Shown one piece after another: positions 31,527 through 47,600 of a stretch of 64,000 nucleotides of DNA. Source of the stretch: Streptococcaceae bacterium AF54-32pH5A (GTDB lineage: Bacteria > Bacillota > Bacilli > Lactobacillales > Streptococcaceae); assembly GCA_027682205.1 (NCBI GenBank), contig JAQDAD010000002.1, positions 267,953-331,952 of the forward strand, read 5' to 3'. Each line of letters opens with the position of its first letter. The stretch's first letter is position 1. The position numbers were made by a program, and so were the translations under genes. The notes beneath the pieces are model-generated. The model had not been told where the DNA came from and searched no databases. It saw only the letters and a program-made list of their open reading frames with translations.

Positions 31527-31982
31527 AAAACCTCTAAAAACTGACTGTTTTCTATTGAATATAGTTAAGAAAACTTTAAATCAATAATTCGCAAAATATA
31601 AAATATATTTTTAGCTGTACCCACAAATATAGAGATAAAAGAATCCATATTATTGGGGAAGGATAACCTATGTAGGAATTATTGAGGGATACTCAGGTTA
31701 ATTCTTGTCGTATCTAGCATAATTATAAGAGATTTTTATTTTCAAGCCCTCATCATATTTTTATGTTAATAATTTGAAAAATTCTAATTCTTATGAACAT
31801 CTCTAAAGATAAAAAATTTAAGAAAACAAAATGTTTGTTTACAAAAGTATTTATATCCAATCTAAAGAAAAAGGAGTTTTAAGAGACTCCCTTAAATATA
31901 TAGATTGAATTTTCAATGATTCATTTTTTTAGTTTGTACTATAACTATGTTTAACGAAAGGATGCAGGACCTCCACTTTAAA
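31527..31982. other. AT-rich non-coding gap within the capsule locus
   Basis: No open frame with a ribosome site was found here. Short translatable scraps (for example RITYVGIIEGYSG in one forward frame near 31655-31695) are broken by stops and could be relics of a lost gene. GGAGT / GACTCC near 31872-31888 gives a weak hairpin. The base composition matches the AT-rich genes to the left and changes sharply at the Wzx gene, so this looks like a recombination joint. Confidence 0.5.
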
Positions 31983-33398
31983 ATGAAAATTCTAAAAAAT
32001 TACGTTTATAATCTATCATATCAGTTGTTGGTGATTATACTTCCGATTATTACGACTCCCTATGTGACACGGGTCTTTTCTTCGGATGATTTAGGAACTT
32101 ATGGTTATTTTAACTCCATCGTTACTTATTTTATCCTCTTAGCGACTCTAGGGGTTGCCAACTATGGGACCAAGGTCATTTCAGGGCATCGCAAGGAAAT
32201 TGAAAAAAACTTTTGGGGAATCTACTCTCTGCAATTAGGTGCAACAGTCCTTTCTCTAACCTTGTATGGTCTTCTTTGTCTAACTCTTCCCTTTATGCAA
32301 AATCCAGTAGCCTACATTCTAGGCTTGGCTTTGGTTTCTAAAGGATTAGATATATCCTGGCTCTTTCAAGGGTTGGAGGATTTTCGAAAGATTACAGCAA
32401 GAAATATCATTGTGAAACTCGTAGGTGTAAGTTCGATTTTTTTATTTATAAAATCAGCTAGTGACCTTTACCTTTATGTTTTTCTTTTGACAATATTTGA
32501 ATTGTTAGGCCAGTTAAGTATGTGGTTCCCAGCCCATGAATTTATTGGAAAATCTCATTTTGATTTAGAGTACGCCAAACATCATTTGAAGCCTATTATT
32601 TTGCTATTTTTACCACAGATTGCTATTTCGCTTTATGTAACTTTGGATCGTACGATGCTTGGTGCTTTATCCTCTACAAAAGATGTAGGAATTTATGATC
32701 AGGCTCTTAAATTGGTAAATATTTTATTAACATTGGTAACATCGCTTGGGAGTGTTATGTTACCTCGAGTTGCTAATTTATTAGCAACAGGAGATTATAA
32801 GGCAGTCAATAAGATGCACGAGATGTCTTTTTTAATCTATAACTTGGTGATTTTCCCAATCATAGCAGGAATGTTGATTGTTAATGATGATTTTGTCCAA
32901 TTTTTCCTTGGTCAAGACTTTCAAGATGCACGCTATGCAATTGCCATTATGATTTTCCGTATGTTCTTTATCGGTTGGACCAATATAATGGGAATTCAAA
33001 TCTTGATTCCGCACAACAAAAATAAGGAATTTATGGTTTCAACGACGGTCCCCGCTATTCTGAGTGTGGGATTAAATTTGTTGTTTCTTCCCCAATTTGG
33101 TTATGTAGGAGCAGCCATTGTCTCTGTATTGACAGAAGCACTTGTATGGGCAATTCAATTGTTCTTTACTCGTAAATACTTAAAAGAAGTTCCCATTATT
33201 GGATCTATGACAAAAATTGTACTCGGATCTGCTATCATGTATGGCATTTTGCTGGCTTCAAAAACATTTATACATTTTTCATCGGTCATAAATGTTTTAG
33301 TGTTTGTGGTGCTTGGTGGAATCATTTACCTTTTTTTGATTCTATCTCTAAAACTGGTAGATGTGACAGAATTAAAACAAATGATTAGGAAAAATTAG
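31983..33398 (+). CDS. wzx: Repeat-unit flippase (Wzx)
   Basis: A 471-residue MATE/MOP-fold protein with about twelve to fourteen helices that flips lipid-linked repeat units across the membrane. The N-terminus MKILKNYVYNLSYQLLVIILPIITTP and TRVFSSDDLGTYGYFNS are typical of streptococcal Wzx. Open from 31947. ATG 31983 is chosen to match known Wzx N-termini, but ATG 31962, just after GAAAGG, is also possible. Its G+C and codon use are nearer the conserved genes than the AT-rich core, so it probably has a different origin from wzy. Confidence 0.92.
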   Translation: MKILKNYVYNLSYQLLVIILPIITTPYVTRVFSSDDLGTYGYFNSIVTYFILLATLGVANYGTKVISGHRKEIEKNFWGIYSLQLGATVLSLTLYGLLCLTLPFMQNPVAYILGLALVSKGLDISWLFQGLEDFRKITARNIIVKLVGVSSIFLFIKSASDLYLYVFLLTIFELLGQLSMWFPAHEFIGKSHFDLEYAKHHLKPIILLFLPQIAISLYVTLDRTMLGALSSTKDVGIYDQALKLVNILLTLVTSLGSVMLPRVANLLATGDYKAVNKMHEMSFLIYNLVIFPIIAGMLIVNDDFVQFFLGQDFQDARYAIAIMIFRMFFIGWTNIMGIQILIPHNKNKEFMVSTTVPAILSVGLNLLFLPQFGYVGAAIVSVLTEALVWAIQLFFTRKYLKEVPIIGSMTKIVLGSAIMYGILLASKTFIHFSSVINVLVFVVLGGIIYLFLILSLKLVDVTELKQMIRKN

Positions 33399-33399
33399 A

Positions 33400-34398
33400 A
33401 TGTGCAAATATCGAAATATTAATTTAGATCTATTAAAAGTACTTGCATGTGTTGGAGTTGTTCTACTTCATACAACGATGGGTGGGTTTAAAGAGACAGG
33501 TTCTTGGAATCTTTTGACATATTTATATTATTTAGGAACCTATTCTATCCCTCTATTTTTTATGGTCAATGGTTATTTATTGTTAGGAAAGAGAGAGATT
33601 ACCTATTCTTACATACTGCAGAAAGTAAAATGGATTCTAATAACAGTGTCATCATGGACCTTTATCGTCTGGCTGTTTAAAAGAGACTTTACAGAGAACT
33701 TAATTAAAAAAATTGTAGGTTCTTTAATACAAAAAGGTTATTTTTTTCAGTTTTGGTTTTTCGGAGCCCTAATACTTATTTATATATGTTTGCCGATTTT
33801 GAAAAAATTTCTAAATTCAAGAAGAAGTTATTTATACATTCTATCGGTATTACTAGTTATTGGTTTGATTTTTGAGTTAACAAATATTGTACTTCAAATG
33901 CCAATACAAACATATGTTATACAAACCTTTAGATTATGGACTTGGTTTTTCTATTATCTTTTAGGTGGTTTTATAGCTCAATTTGATAAAGATATTATCA
34001 AAAATAGGTTTAAGAAATGGATGAAAGTAGTTGTGGTACTTTTATTCTTGATTTCGCCTTTAATATTATTCTTCTTGGCAAAAACCACTTACCATAATTT
34101 TTTTGCTGAATATTTTTATGATATTTTATTTGTAAAAGTTGTAAACTTGGGAATTTTTCTAACTATCCTCACGCTTACTGTGAATGAAAAACGGAGCGAA
34201 TGTATTGTTTCCCTTTCTAACCAAACTATGGGTGTCTTTATAATACACACTTATATTATGAAAGTGTGGGAAAAACTATTTGGTTTTAGTTTCGTAGGTT
34301 CATATTTACTTTTTGCTATATTTACTTTAAGTGTTAGTTTTATTATTGTTAGAATGCTAATGAAAATTCCTTATTTCAATCGAATCGTAAAATTATAA
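33400..34398 (+). CDS. Acyltransferase 3 family membrane protein (O-acetylation)
   Basis: A 332-residue integral membrane protein with about ten helices. The N-terminal RNINLDLLKVLACVGVVLLH ends in the conserved His of acyltransferase-3 proteins. HTTMGGF and PLFFMVNGYLLL follow. Such proteins acetylate (or otherwise acylate) capsule sugars. It begins one base after the wzx stop, with AGGA upstream. WciG and WcwC-type enzymes in pneumococcal loci are the nearest functional analogues, but the exact subgroup is not assigned. Confidence 0.87.
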   Translation: MCKYRNINLDLLKVLACVGVVLLHTTMGGFKETGSWNLLTYLYYLGTYSIPLFFMVNGYLLLGKREITYSYILQKVKWILITVSSWTFIVWLFKRDFTENLIKKIVGSLIQKGYFFQFWFFGALILIYICLPILKKFLNSRRSYLYILSVLLVIGLIFELTNIVLQMPIQTYVIQTFRLWTWFFYYLLGGFIAQFDKDIIKNRFKKWMKVVVVLLFLISPLILFFLAKTTYHNFFAEYFYDILFVKVVNLGIFLTILTLTVNEKRSECIVSLSNQTMGVFIIHTYIMKVWEKLFGFSFVGSYLLFAIFTLSVSFIIVRMLMKIPYFNRIVKL

Positions 34399-34412
34399 AA
34401 AGGAGATTTAAT

Positions 34413-35513
34413 ATGTACGACTATCTAATCGTCGGTGCTGGTTTGTCTGGAGCAATCTTCGCACACGAAGCTACAAAACGTGGAAAAAAAGTAAAAGTGA
34501 TTGATAAACGCAATCACTTTGGAGGGAACATCTACTGTGAGAATGTAGAAGGTATCAATGTCCATAAATATGGTGCCCATATCTTCCATACTTCTAATAA
34601 AAAAGTTTGGGACTATATCAATCAATTCGCTGAGTTTAACAACTATATCAACTCACCTGTCGCAAACTACAAAGGAAGTCTTTATAACCTTCCTTTCAAT
34701 ATGAATACCTTCTATGCTATGTGGGGCACAAAAACTCCACAGGAAGTAAAAGATAAGATTGCTGAGCAGACAGCTGATATGAAGGATGTTGATCCGAAAA
34801 ATCTGGAAGAACAGGCTATCAAGTTGATTGGTCCAGATATCTATGAAAAGTTAATCAAGGGTTATACTGAAAAGCAATGGGGGCGCTCAGCAACGGAACT
34901 TCCTCCATTTATCATTAAACGTCTTCCAGTTCGTCTAACCTTTGATAATAACTATTTTAACGACCGTTATCAAGGGATTCCTATTGGTGGTTACAATGTC
35001 ATTATCGAAAACATGCTTAAAGACGTTGAAGTTGAGCTTGGTGTTGACTTCTTTGCTCACCGTGAAGAGTTAGAAGCATCAGCTGAAAAAGTTGTTTTCA
35101 CAGGAATGATTGACCAGTATTTTGACTACAAACACGGGGAGTTAGAATACCGCAGCCTTCGCTTTGAGCATGAAATTTTGGATGAGGAAAATTATCAAGG
35201 GAACGCTGTAGTGAACTATACAGAGCGTGAGATCCCTTATACTCGTATTATCGAACACAAACATTTTGAATATGGAACGCAGCCAAAGACAGTTATCACG
35301 CGTGAATATCCAGCTGACTGGAAGCGTGGGGACGAGCCTTACTATCCGATCAACGACGAGAAAAATAATGCTATGTTTGCTAAGTACCAAGAGGAAGCAG
35401 TGCAGAATGATAAGGTTATCTTCTGTGGGCGTTTAGCAGATTATAAATATTACGATATGCATGTGGTAATTGAACGAGCGCTTGAGGTTGTGGAGAAAGA
35501 GTTAAGTAATTAA
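34413..35513 (+). CDS. glf: UDP-galactopyranose mutase
   Basis: A 366-residue flavoenzyme that interconverts UDP-Galp and UDP-Galf. The FAD loop YLIVGAGLSGAIFAHEA is at 4-20. GGNIYCENVEGINVHKYGAH and EKQWGRSATELPP line the active site. AAAAGGAG precedes the ATG. Its presence predicts galactofuranose in the polysaccharide, as in many S. oralis/S. mitis receptor polysaccharides and several pneumococcal capsules. Last gene of the locus. Its codon use is that of a well-expressed core gene, unlike the AT-rich middle. Confidence 0.97.
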   Translation: MYDYLIVGAGLSGAIFAHEATKRGKKVKVIDKRNHFGGNIYCENVEGINVHKYGAHIFHTSNKKVWDYINQFAEFNNYINSPVANYKGSLYNLPFNMNTFYAMWGTKTPQEVKDKIAEQTADMKDVDPKNLEEQAIKLIGPDIYEKLIKGYTEKQWGRSATELPPFIIKRLPVRLTFDNNYFNDRYQGIPIGGYNVIIENMLKDVEVELGVDFFAHREELEASAEKVVFTGMIDQYFDYKHGELEYRSLRFEHEILDEENYQGNAVVNYTEREIPYTRIIEHKHFEYGTQPKTVITREYPADWKRGDEPYYPINDEKNNAMFAKYQEEAVQNDKVIFCGRLADYKYYDMHVVIERALEVVEKELSN

Positions 35514-35526
35514 AGATTTGATATTA

Positions 35527-35556
35527 AAATGAGGGACTACTTCTTTTCCTCATTTT
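35527..35556 (+). terminator. Terminator of the capsule operon
   Basis: AAAATGAGG / CCTCATTTT stem with an 11-12-base loop and T-rich tail, 13 bases after the glf stop. Confidence 0.75.
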
Positions 35557-35626
35557 ATTCCTCTTAATGGGAGATGGAAAAAGCGGCTCTTTGTCAGCTA
35601 TAGTGGGTTGATGTCAACTAACATCT

Positions 35627-35656
35627 GGGGAGGACAATCACTGTCTTCTCCTTTTT
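35627..35656 (+). terminator. Second hairpin with T-tract after glf
   Basis: GGGGAGGACA pairs (with two G·T pairs) with TGTCTTCTCC around a 5-base loop, followed by T5. It lies between the glf terminator and the aliA promoter and may be a back-up terminator. Confidence 0.7.
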
Positions 35657-35685
35657 GTTTTTTCAGAATATACCAAATTAACACA

Positions 35686-35732
35686 AAAATTCTGAAAATT
35701 CTGTTGACATCTTTCTGAAAAGGTTCTATAAT
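35686..35732 (+). promoter_or_regulatory. Consensus promoter with CodY-like box for the third ali gene
   Basis: TTGACA (35704-35709), exactly 17 bases, TATAAT (35727-35732): a perfect sigma-A promoter. AAAATTCTGAAAATT (35686-35700) matches the CodY consensus at 13 of 15 positions and ends 3 bases before the -35. CodY repression in amino-acid-rich conditions is a natural expectation for a peptide-uptake gene. Confidence 0.82.
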
Positions 35733-35759
35733 AGATAGAAAGTTTTAAAGGAGAAAATG

Positions 35760-37742
35760 ATGAAAAGTTCAAGACTATTTGCCCTTGCGGGCGTGACATT
35801 ATTGGCGGCGACTATTTTAGCTGCATGCTCTGGATCAGGTTCGAGCGCTAAAGGTGAGAAGACATTCTCATACATTTATGAGACGGATCCTGACAACCTA
35901 AACTATTTGACAACCAATAAAGCAGCTACAGCAAATATTACCAGTAACGTGGTTGATGGCTTGCTAGAAAATGACCGCTACGGTAACTTTGTGCCGTCTA
36001 TGGCTGAGGATTGGTCTGTATCCAAGGATGGATTGACTTACACTTATACTATCCGTAAGGATGCAAAATGGTATACTTCTGAAGGTGAAGAATACGCGGC
36101 AGTCAAAGCTCAAGACTTTGTAACAGGACTAAAATATGCTGCTGATAAAAAATCTGATGGTCTTTATTTAGTTCAAGAATCAATCAAAGGATTGGACGCC
36201 TATGTGAAAGGAGAAATTACAGACTTCTCTCAAGTAGGAATCAAGGCCCTTGATGATTATACAGTTCAGTACACATTGAACAAGCCAGAAAGCTTCTGGA
36301 ATTCTAAGACAACGATGGGAGTTTTGGCCCCGGTAAACGAAGAGTTTTTGAACTCTAAAGGGGATGATTTCGCCAAAGGGACAGATCCTAGTAGTATTCT
36401 CTATAATGGACCATTCTTACTCAAATCGATTGTAGCCAAATCTTCTGTTGAGTTTGAAAAGAATCCAAACTATTGGGATAAAGAGAATGTCCATATTGGC
36501 AAGGTGAAATTGTCATACTGGGATGGCCAAGATACCAACAAACCAACTGAAGCCTTCAAAGATGGCAGCTTTACAATGGCACGTCTCTTCCCAACAAGTG
36601 CGAGCTACCCAGAGACTGAAAAAGCCTTTAAAGACAATATTGTTTACACACAACAAGACTCAACAACTTTCTTAGTTGGTATCAATATTGACCGTCAGTC
36701 TTATAAGTATACTTCTAAGACAACGGATGAAGAAAAAACATCTACCAAGAAAGCTCTTCTAAACAAAGATTTCCGTCAAGCTCTTGCCTTTGGTTTTGAT
36801 AGAACTGCCTATGCCTCTCAAGTAAACGGTGCAAGTGGTGCGACTAAACTGCTTCGTAACTTGTTTGTCCCACCTACATTTGTCCAAGCAGATGGCAAAA
36901 ACTTTGGTGAGTTGGTCAAAGAAAAATTGGTGACATACGGTGACGAGTGGAGCAACGTGAACTTGGATGATGCCCAAGATGGTCTCTACAATCCAGAAAA
37001 AGCCAAAGCAGAATTCGCTAAGGCTAAGACAGCTCTTCAAGCGGAAGGTGTGAAATTCCCAATCCACTTGGATATGCCTGTAGACCAAACAAACACAACG
37101 AAAGTTCAACGTGTGCAATCTTTGAAACAGTCACTTGAAGCAACTTTGGGAACAGATAATGTAGTTGTGGATATCCAACAACTTCAAAAAGATGATGTAT
37201 TGAACATCACTTACTTTGCCGAGACTGCTGCTGGTGAAGACTGGGATATCTCAGATAACGTTGGTTGGTCTCCAGACTTTGCGGATCCATCTACCTACCT
37301 TGATATCATCAAGCCATCTGTCGGAGAAAATACGAAGACTTACCTAGGATTTGACTCTGGAACAAACAATGCTGCGGCTAAGCAGGTTGGTTTGGAAGAT
37401 TACGAGAAAATGGTTGTCGAAGCAGGAGAAGAAGTGAGTGACGTTTCAAAACGTTATGAAAAATATGCAGCTGCCCAAGCTTGGTTGACAGACAGCGCCT
37501 TGCTCATCCCGACAACTTCTCAAACAGGTCGTCCAATGTTGTCTAAGATGGTGCCATATACTCTTCCGTTTGCTTACTCAGGTAACAAGGGTATGAGTGA
37601 AGCCCTCTTGTATAAATACCTAGATCTACAAGATAAGCCAGTAACAACAGAAGAATATCAAAAAGCCCAAGAAAAATGGCTGAAAGAAAAAGAAGAGTCT
37701 AATAAAAAGGCCCAAGAAGATCTCGCAAAACATGTGAAATAA
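35760..37742 (+). CDS. aliA: Oligopeptide-binding lipoprotein AliA
   Basis: A 660-residue SBP_bac_5 lipoprotein. The signal peptide ends TILAAC with Cys23 as the lipid anchor. VVDGLLENDRYGN, WSVSKDGLTYTY and FRQALAFGFDR are shared with the two copies at 15227 and 17346. ATG 35760 is chosen over 35757 for better spacing from AAGGAG. Position, directly downstream of the capsule locus, is that of pneumococcal aliA, the right border of cps. It delivers peptides to AmiCDEF, encoded elsewhere. Confidence 0.94.
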   Translation: MKSSRLFALAGVTLLAATILAACSGSGSSAKGEKTFSYIYETDPDNLNYLTTNKAATANITSNVVDGLLENDRYGNFVPSMAEDWSVSKDGLTYTYTIRKDAKWYTSEGEEYAAVKAQDFVTGLKYAADKKSDGLYLVQESIKGLDAYVKGEITDFSQVGIKALDDYTVQYTLNKPESFWNSKTTMGVLAPVNEEFLNSKGDDFAKGTDPSSILYNGPFLLKSIVAKSSVEFEKNPNYWDKENVHIGKVKLSYWDGQDTNKPTEAFKDGSFTMARLFPTSASYPETEKAFKDNIVYTQQDSTTFLVGINIDRQSYKYTSKTTDEEKTSTKKALLNKDFRQALAFGFDRTAYASQVNGASGATKLLRNLFVPPTFVQADGKNFGELVKEKLVTYGDEWSNVNLDDAQDGLYNPEKAKAEFAKAKTALQAEGVKFPIHLDMPVDQTNTTKVQRVQSLKQSLEATLGTDNVVVDIQQLQKDDVLNITYFAETAAGEDWDISDNVGWSPDFADPSTYLDIIKPSVGENTKTYLGFDSGTNNAAAKQVGLEDYEKMVVEAGEEVSDVSKRYEKYAAAQAWLTDSALLIPTTSQTGRPMLSKMVPYTLPFAYSGNKGMSEALLYKYLDLQDKPVTTEEYQKAQEKWLKEKEESNKKAQEDLAKHVK

Positions 37743-37759
37743 CTGTTGCAAAATATAAG

Positions 37760-37799
37760 AAAGGATTTAGTATTTCTCTTGAATACTGAATCCTTTTTT
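37760..37799 (+). terminator. Terminator of aliA
   Basis: AAAGGATTTAGTATT / AATACTGAATCCTTT stem with a 6-base loop and T-tract. Confidence 0.9.
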
Positions 37800-37881
37800 A
37801 CATTTGTAAAGAAAGACTCTAAATTTGGAGCCTATTTTTGTCAGATTAGAGAAAATTTTCCTTAATTTTACTTGTTTCCTA

Positions 37882-38000
37882 TTGCTTTCTTAGCTATTAT
37901 TTGTTATATTAAAAGCACAATTATTTTTTATTTATCAGGGTTAAGCATTGCACTTTCAGAGGAAGGAGTATTTTTTAAAAAAGAAATGTAAACGCTTACT
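37882..38000 (+). promoter_or_regulatory. Promoter and CcpA cre site of the GH101 gene
   Basis: TTGCTT (37882-37887), 17-base spacer, TATATT (37905-37910). TGTAAACGCTTACT (37987-38000) matches cre TGWAARCGYTWWCA at 13 of 14 positions and lies in the leader, 26 bases before the start codon. This placement would block elongation when preferred sugars are present. Confidence 0.8.
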
Positions 38001-38019
38001 CAAAAATGAAAGGATTTAG

Positions 38020-44517
<6,498 letters not shown>

Positions 44518-44603
44518 ATATTTATTTATTCCACAACTACATTGTTTGGATAAGTGACTTGGACTTCTATGGGAGTCAGAGTCGGAAAATGAATCAAACA
44601 CCC

Positions 44604-44632
44604 GGAGAGGACCTCTTGGTTCTCTCCTTTTT
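44604..44632 (+). terminator. Hairpin terminator or attenuator between the two giant glycosidase genes
   Basis: GGAGAGGACC / GGTTCTCTCC stem with a TCTT loop and T5. It stands after the GH101 stop and 57 bases before the next start codon. No convincing promoter is seen between it and that start, so it may act as an attenuator with partial read-through. Confidence 0.75.
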
Positions 44633-44643
44633 AAAAGGAGAAA

Positions 44644-44667
44644 TGATAACGCTTACTAGTGTAAGCG
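44644..44667 (+). promoter_or_regulatory. cre-like site fused to a palindrome before the GH20–GH84 gene
   Basis: TGATAACGCTTACT (44644-44657) matches cre at 12 of 14 positions. Its right half CGCTTAC (44650-44656) is repeated inverted as GTAAGCG (44661-44667) after a 4-base spacer, giving a perfect 7-bp palindrome. It lies 22 bases before the start codon, much like the cre of the GH101 gene. Confidence 0.65.
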
Positions 44668-44689
44668 GATGAAAGGAAATAGGAGAAAT

Positions 44690-47600
44690 ATGGACAAACA
44701 CTTTTTTGAGAAACGCTGTCATTATAGTATCCGCAAATTTGCAATTGGTGCAGCCTCAGTTATGATTGGTGCTAGTATTTTTGGAGCCAATATGGTTCAG
44801 GCAGCAGAAACAGCAGCGCCTTCAGAAACAGAGGGAAGTATAACCCATGTTCAAGCACTGGATAAGTTACCCGATGATTTAGCCACTGCGCTTGAAAAGG
44901 CGGATGCAGAAGCTGCAACGGAAGCAAGTCATGAGGAGACTACAGCGACTGACGAAGGAAGCAATCCTACATCAAGTGAAGAGGCAAAACCTGAGACAAG
45001 TCCTGCAAGTCCTAAGCCAGCAGAAACGCCGAAACCGGTTGAAACACCAAAGGTAGACAATCAACCAGCTGAAACTGCTACGCCCGAAACAAAACTAGCT
45101 GAAAAGCAAATCGAAGATAGAGAAGATGTCAACCACCTCGAAGGCGCTACTGCTTCAGCAAACAACCATGAGGCTGGAACAAGCTTTACAGCTGACAAAG
45201 CAGTTGATGGTGATGATAATACTAGATGGGCAACGGACAGAGATGTACCAAAACCAACTTTTGAACTAACTCTTCCTAAAACAACTCTTATCAAACATGT
45301 TGAAATTGACTGGGATCGTCGTCTTCGTAATGGGCAAAATGACCCCAATATCAAATCTTGGAGTCTCTACTACGCCGGTCAAGAAGACGTGGGCGCTAAT
45401 GGAGAAAAACAATGGAAACTAGCTCATACCAAGACTGGAGATCCAGTTTTAGACGAGAAAGTAGACCTAGCTGAAAGTATCAAAGCGAAGTATCTCAAAC
45501 TTGAGGTTACTGATTACCAAGCGGGAACAATGGGCTGGAGAAACGTTGGAATCCAAGAAATTCGAGCTTATTCTAACGTTCCGGACCATAGTAAGGTAAC
45601 GGATATCCGCCAAGTAGACCAGTTGGATGTGGCTGAAGATGGAAAGTCTCTTGTCCTACCAAGTTTGCCAGGTCAGGTTAGTCTAATCGGCAGTAACAAG
45701 CAGGGTGTAATTGATCTTCAAAATCGCATCTACCAACCTCTTACTGATCAGCGCGTGAAGGTTATGGTGCAGCAAATCAAAGACAGCCATACTTTCACTA
45801 AGGAATTTGAAGTAGTCATCAAGGGACTACATCAGGACGAGGGTGTGGGTGTGAAACCAAAAGTAGCGCCAGCTGTTCAACAATGGTATGGAAAAGAAGG
45901 CCAATCTTCTATTACTTCAGATACAGTTCTTGCGACAGGTGATTCAGGATTTGATCAGGCTGCAACCTTCTACCAGTCAGACCTTGCAAGCCGTGGATTG
46001 GAACTTGCAACAGGTGACAAGCAAGCTCAAAAACGAATTGAATTTAAAAAGGTTGAAAACAAAGGTTATGGTAAGGAAGGCTATGGCATCACTATCCAAG
46101 ATGGTGTCATTACCATCGAAGCTGCAACGAACACAGGAGCCTTCTACGCAACTCGTACTCTTCTTCAAATGGGAGAAACAGACCTACAAAATGGCGAAAT
46201 TCGTGATTTCCCAAGTTTCAGTCACCGTGGCTTTATGTTGGATACGGGTCGTAAATTTATCCCTTATGACACCCTTGTAGACATCATGCTCAACATGGCT
46301 TACTACAAGATGAACGACTTGCAGTTGCACCTTAATGATAACTATATCTTCCTCAAGGAACACTTGGCAGGTAAGAATTTAACACCAGAAGAACAACTCA
46401 AGTATGTACTTGAACACGCTAAGACTGGTTTCCGTTTGGAGACAGATATTGTCGGTGAGAATGGTCAAAAATTAACATCAGATGAGCATTATACTAAGGA
46501 AGAAATGCAAAATCTGATTAAATTGGCCAAGGCTCTTCACATCAACCTAGTACCAGAAATTGATACACCAGGACACGCTCTTTCATTTGTCAAAGTTCGT
46601 CCAGACCTCATGTATCAAGGTAGTTTGAGCGATTATGCAGGCAAGCACAATGTCGAACGAGTTGCCATGCTAGACTTGGATACTAAGTATGAAGAAACTC
46701 TCGCTTTTGTCAAATCCGTCTATGACAAACTCCTAGATGGACCAGATGCTCCTTTGCATGGCGTGTCCACTGTTCATATCGGAACGGATGAATACTATGG
46801 TAGTAGAGAAAGCTATCGTCGCTATGTCAATGACCTTATCAAATACATTAAAGGAAAAGGCTATACCCCTCGTATCTGGGGCTCACTCAGTGCGAAACGA
46901 GGTAAAACAGCGGTTGATTGGAACGGAGTAGAAGTTGATATCTGGAGTATTGGATGGCAACGACCAAATGAAGCCATTGCTCAGGGAGCTAAGATTATTA
47001 ACATCACGGATGTGCCGACATATAGTGTCCCAAGTGGAAGCAATAGTCAAGCAGCCTACGGGGACTATGCTAACTACGAACGTCAGTACAATAGCTGGAC
47101 ACCGAATGATTTCAGAACAGGTGGAGGTCCGCTTCTAGCTGCTTCTCATCCAAGTATTATCGGTGGTGGTCACGCAGTTTGGAATGACAATATCGACCTT
47201 CATGAGACAGGTTTGACCTCTTATGATATCTTTAAACGCTTCTTCAAGAGCATGCAAACTACTGCAGAACGTACTTGGGGATCTGATCGTGCGGCTGCGA
47301 CCTTTGCAGAACGTACCCTACCAACAAGCCCTTATGCACCACAGTCAAATCCTGATAAAGAGATTGATCAAAGTGATTTGTTTACTATCAATCCTAAGAC
47401 AGTGAAGAACTATGCAAGCAAGAAGGTGAAGACAAGCGAGCAAGGATTGGCTTTTGAGAAAGATAGCAGCATCGAAGGCTTGGCTGGTGATGTTGGTCCA
47501 AGTCACGTCTTGAAGTTTGATGTGACTGTCACTGGTGACGGTGAACAAACCTTCTCAACAAGTGGGAACAACCGTATCTATCTAGCTGATAAAGATGGCT

